From contig CAZRJL010000025.1 of the NCBI GenBank assembly GCA_964600645.1, positions 1 to 13,304 on the forward strand: 13,304 bases of DNA. The letters run 5' to 3'. Numbering within the stretch: position 1 is the stretch's first letter; the number at the start of each line of letters is the position of its first letter. The notes beneath the pieces were generated by a model, which saw only the letters and a program-made list of their open reading frames with translations, made no database searches and had not been told where the DNA came from. The stretch is from UBA12151 sp964600645 (lineage in GTDB: Bacteria; Patescibacteriota; Minisyncoccia; Moranbacterales; UBA9337). The translations under genes and the position numbers were made by a program. Below, piece by piece: positions 12,015 through 13,304 of this stretch.

Positions 12015-13304
12015 ATGAAAATAGCTTTGGTTGTTCCAAGTGGTCAAAAAGATATGAACGCAATGGGCAATGTTGCCCGACCGCCATTAGGGGTTTGCTA
12101 TCTGAAGGCGTATCTTAAAGTCGAAGGATATAAGAATGTCCAAGTGTTTCATCAGATTGATGAGTCTTATGAAACAATGGTGGGAAAAATTTTAGAATTC
12201 CAGCCGGATGTCGTTGGATTTTCGGCGATGAGTTGTGTTTTTTCTGATGGAGTAAATTTAGCCAAATCACTAAAAATGAGAAGGCCGGATTTGGTCACGG
12301 TTTTTGGCGGCGAACATATCACGGGAATTTTTGTTGATGAAACAAAATGTGGCTCATCAATACTTACTGAAACTTTGCAAAAGTATCCCGAGATTGATTT
12401 TGCGGTTCCATTTGAGGGAGAAATTACTCTTTCGGAACTTGTGAAAGCAATTGAAGTCAAGGGTGATTTTTTTGATGTGGCTGGAATCGCTTTTTTGAGC
12501 AATAACCAAGTGGTTATTACAAAAAGCAGATCAAGAATTTCCAACCTTGATATTTTTCCAATCGCAGATCGTAGTGATTTGCCTTACGAGAAATATCATT
12601 CGGTGGACGAGTCTCCTTTTTTGGAATATTTACATACGACCCGTGGTTGCAAATTCAAGTGCAGATATTGCGCCACGCCAATTTCAAGTCCGGGTAGAAT
12701 TGCGGCTTGTTCTGCTGAAAGAATTTTGAAAGAGATTGAATTTCTTCATCGCAATCTCTACCGAACCAGATTCTTTTTTTGCGATGAGCTCTTTACTTTT
12801 AACCTTGCTAGAATTGAAAGATTCTGTGAAGGATTGATTGAAAGAGGGTTATCGCAAAAAATTCATTGGCGCTGTTTTGCACGAGTAGATGATACTTCGA
12901 AAGAGAAAGTCGATTTAGTGTTGATGAAAAGGGCTGGATGTAACGGACTATTTTTCGGAATTGAATCGATGAATATTGCAACCTTGCGAAGACTTGGCAA
13001 AGGAATAACTCCAGAGCAAGTCAGAATGGCGGTCAAAAAAACTGCTGAAGCGGGAATAGATGTTTGGGGTAGTTTAATGATTGGCTATCCATGGGAAACT
13101 GAAAGAGATCTTCGTAGATCTTTGGATGAATATTTAGTACTGGTAAAAAAAGGCTGGATAAAGCACTCTTATATTGCTTTTATCACGCCTTTCCCGGGGA
13201 CGCCGTTTTATCGAGAATGTCTCCAGAATAATTATATAAGCAATTCGGACTTTTTGGATCTGAATTGTGATAAGCCTGTCCTAAAAACACCAATCGCTGA
13301 AAAA
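12015..13304 (+). CDS. Radical SAM protein with N-terminal cobalamin-binding-like domain (partial, runs off window)
   Basis: 430 residues are present without a stop; the 3' end lies beyond the window. Residues 1-175 resemble the B12-binding-like domain of BchE/class B radical SAM proteins: a MKIALVVPSG strand, RPPLGVCYLKAYLK (22-35), FQPDVVGFSAMS (62-73), VFGGEH (96-101) and a VPFEGE segment (131-136). The DxHxxG histidine motif that ligates cobalt is not seen, so cobalamin may bind without it or not at all. The radical SAM core starts near 200 with TTRGCKFKCRYC (208-219); Cys212, Cys216 and Cys219 bind the 4Fe-4S cluster. Later landmarks are FFGIESMN (313-320), LMIGYPWET (354-362) and FITPFPGTP (389-397). 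Such proteins catalyse methylation, rearrangement or ring chemistry; the substrate is unknown. The start is supported by AAGGAG (12003-12008), 6 nt before the ATG. It is divergent from a TrmB-like regulator. Confidence 0.92.
   Translation, partial: MKIALVVPSGQKDMNAMGNVARPPLGVCYLKAYLKVEGYKNVQVFHQIDESYETMVGKILEFQPDVVGFSAMSCVFSDGVNLAKSLKMRRPDLVTVFGGEHITGIFVDETKCGSSILTETLQKYPEIDFAVPFEGEITLSELVKAIEVKGDFFDVAGIAFLSNNQVVITKSRSRISNLDIFPIADRSDLPYEKYHSVDESPFLEYLHTTRGCKFKCRYCATPISSPGRIAACSAERILKEIEFLHRNLYRTRFFFCDELFTFNLARIERFCEGLIERGLSQKIHWRCFARVDDTSKEKVDLVLMKRAGCNGLFFGIESMNIATLRRLGKGITPEQVRMAVKKTAEAGIDVWGSLMIGYPWETERDLRRSLDEYLVLVKKGWIKHSYIAFITPFPGTPFYRECLQNNYISNSDFLDLNCDKPVLKTPIAEK

Noticed and set aside
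12167..12544. Minus-strand reading frame of 125 codons
   Set aside because: Shadow of the radical SAM gene, whose domain pattern is continuous across the region.
1..13304. CRISPR array, insertion sequence, transposase, integrase or rRNA gene
   Set aside because: No regularly spaced direct repeats, no transposase- or integrase-like proteins and no rRNA-like sequence were seen.

Overview
The window is AT-rich, gene-dense bacterial DNA with short intergenic gaps. Several coding genes lack a recognisable Shine-Dalgarno sequence. The mix of genes (FtsH, TilS, a small GIY-YIG nuclease, TspO, TrmB-like regulators and an ECF sigma/membrane-protein pair) fits a small-genome, uncultured bacterium, perhaps of the Patescibacteria/CPR type. 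That placement rests on gene style only. The MlaC-family protein at the left edge is normally linked to outer-membrane lipid transport and is a caution against it.

Left part (1-2000): a complete MlaC/Ttg2-family secreted protein (-) is divergent from a TspO/MBR membrane protein (+). Between them lies a perfect 28-bp inverted repeat of the ATTCCC-N8-GGGAAT class, which reaches the tspO ribosome binding site. A strong bidirectional terminator separates tspO from an unrecognised 176-aa gene (-).

Middle-left (2000-5050): a TrmB-like DNA-binding regulator is driven by a perfect TTGACA-17-TATAAT promoter so close to the ATG that its mRNA is probably leaderless. Next comes a co-directional cassette of an ECF sigma factor, a three-helix membrane protein (possible anti-sigma) and a secreted protein with an EF-hand-like calcium loop. 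The cassette ends at a bidirectional terminator.

Centre (5050-9084, all -): guanylate kinase-like protein, tilS, ftsH, a GIY-YIG nuclease and tRNA-Val(GAC) run as one likely transcription unit. It ends in a broken second tRNA-Val whose 5' part is replaced by a double palindrome. The kinase has Glu where the P-loop Lys should be. A long imperfect stem-loop sits between tilS and ftsH. The GIY-YIG stop codon lies inside the tRNA gene.

Right part (9090-13304): a small hypothetical gene (+) and ribosomal protein S1 (-) converge on a perfect 16-bp terminator stem. S1 has a good promoter and a leader of about 157 nt. A second TrmB-like regulator (-) is divergent from a radical SAM protein with an N-terminal cobalamin-binding-like region (+), which runs off the window. 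Both divergent genes have strong promoters, an ATTTTGA-type dyad over the -35 box and a 7-bp hairpin at the predicted transcription start. This suggests that the regulator controls itself and the radical SAM gene.
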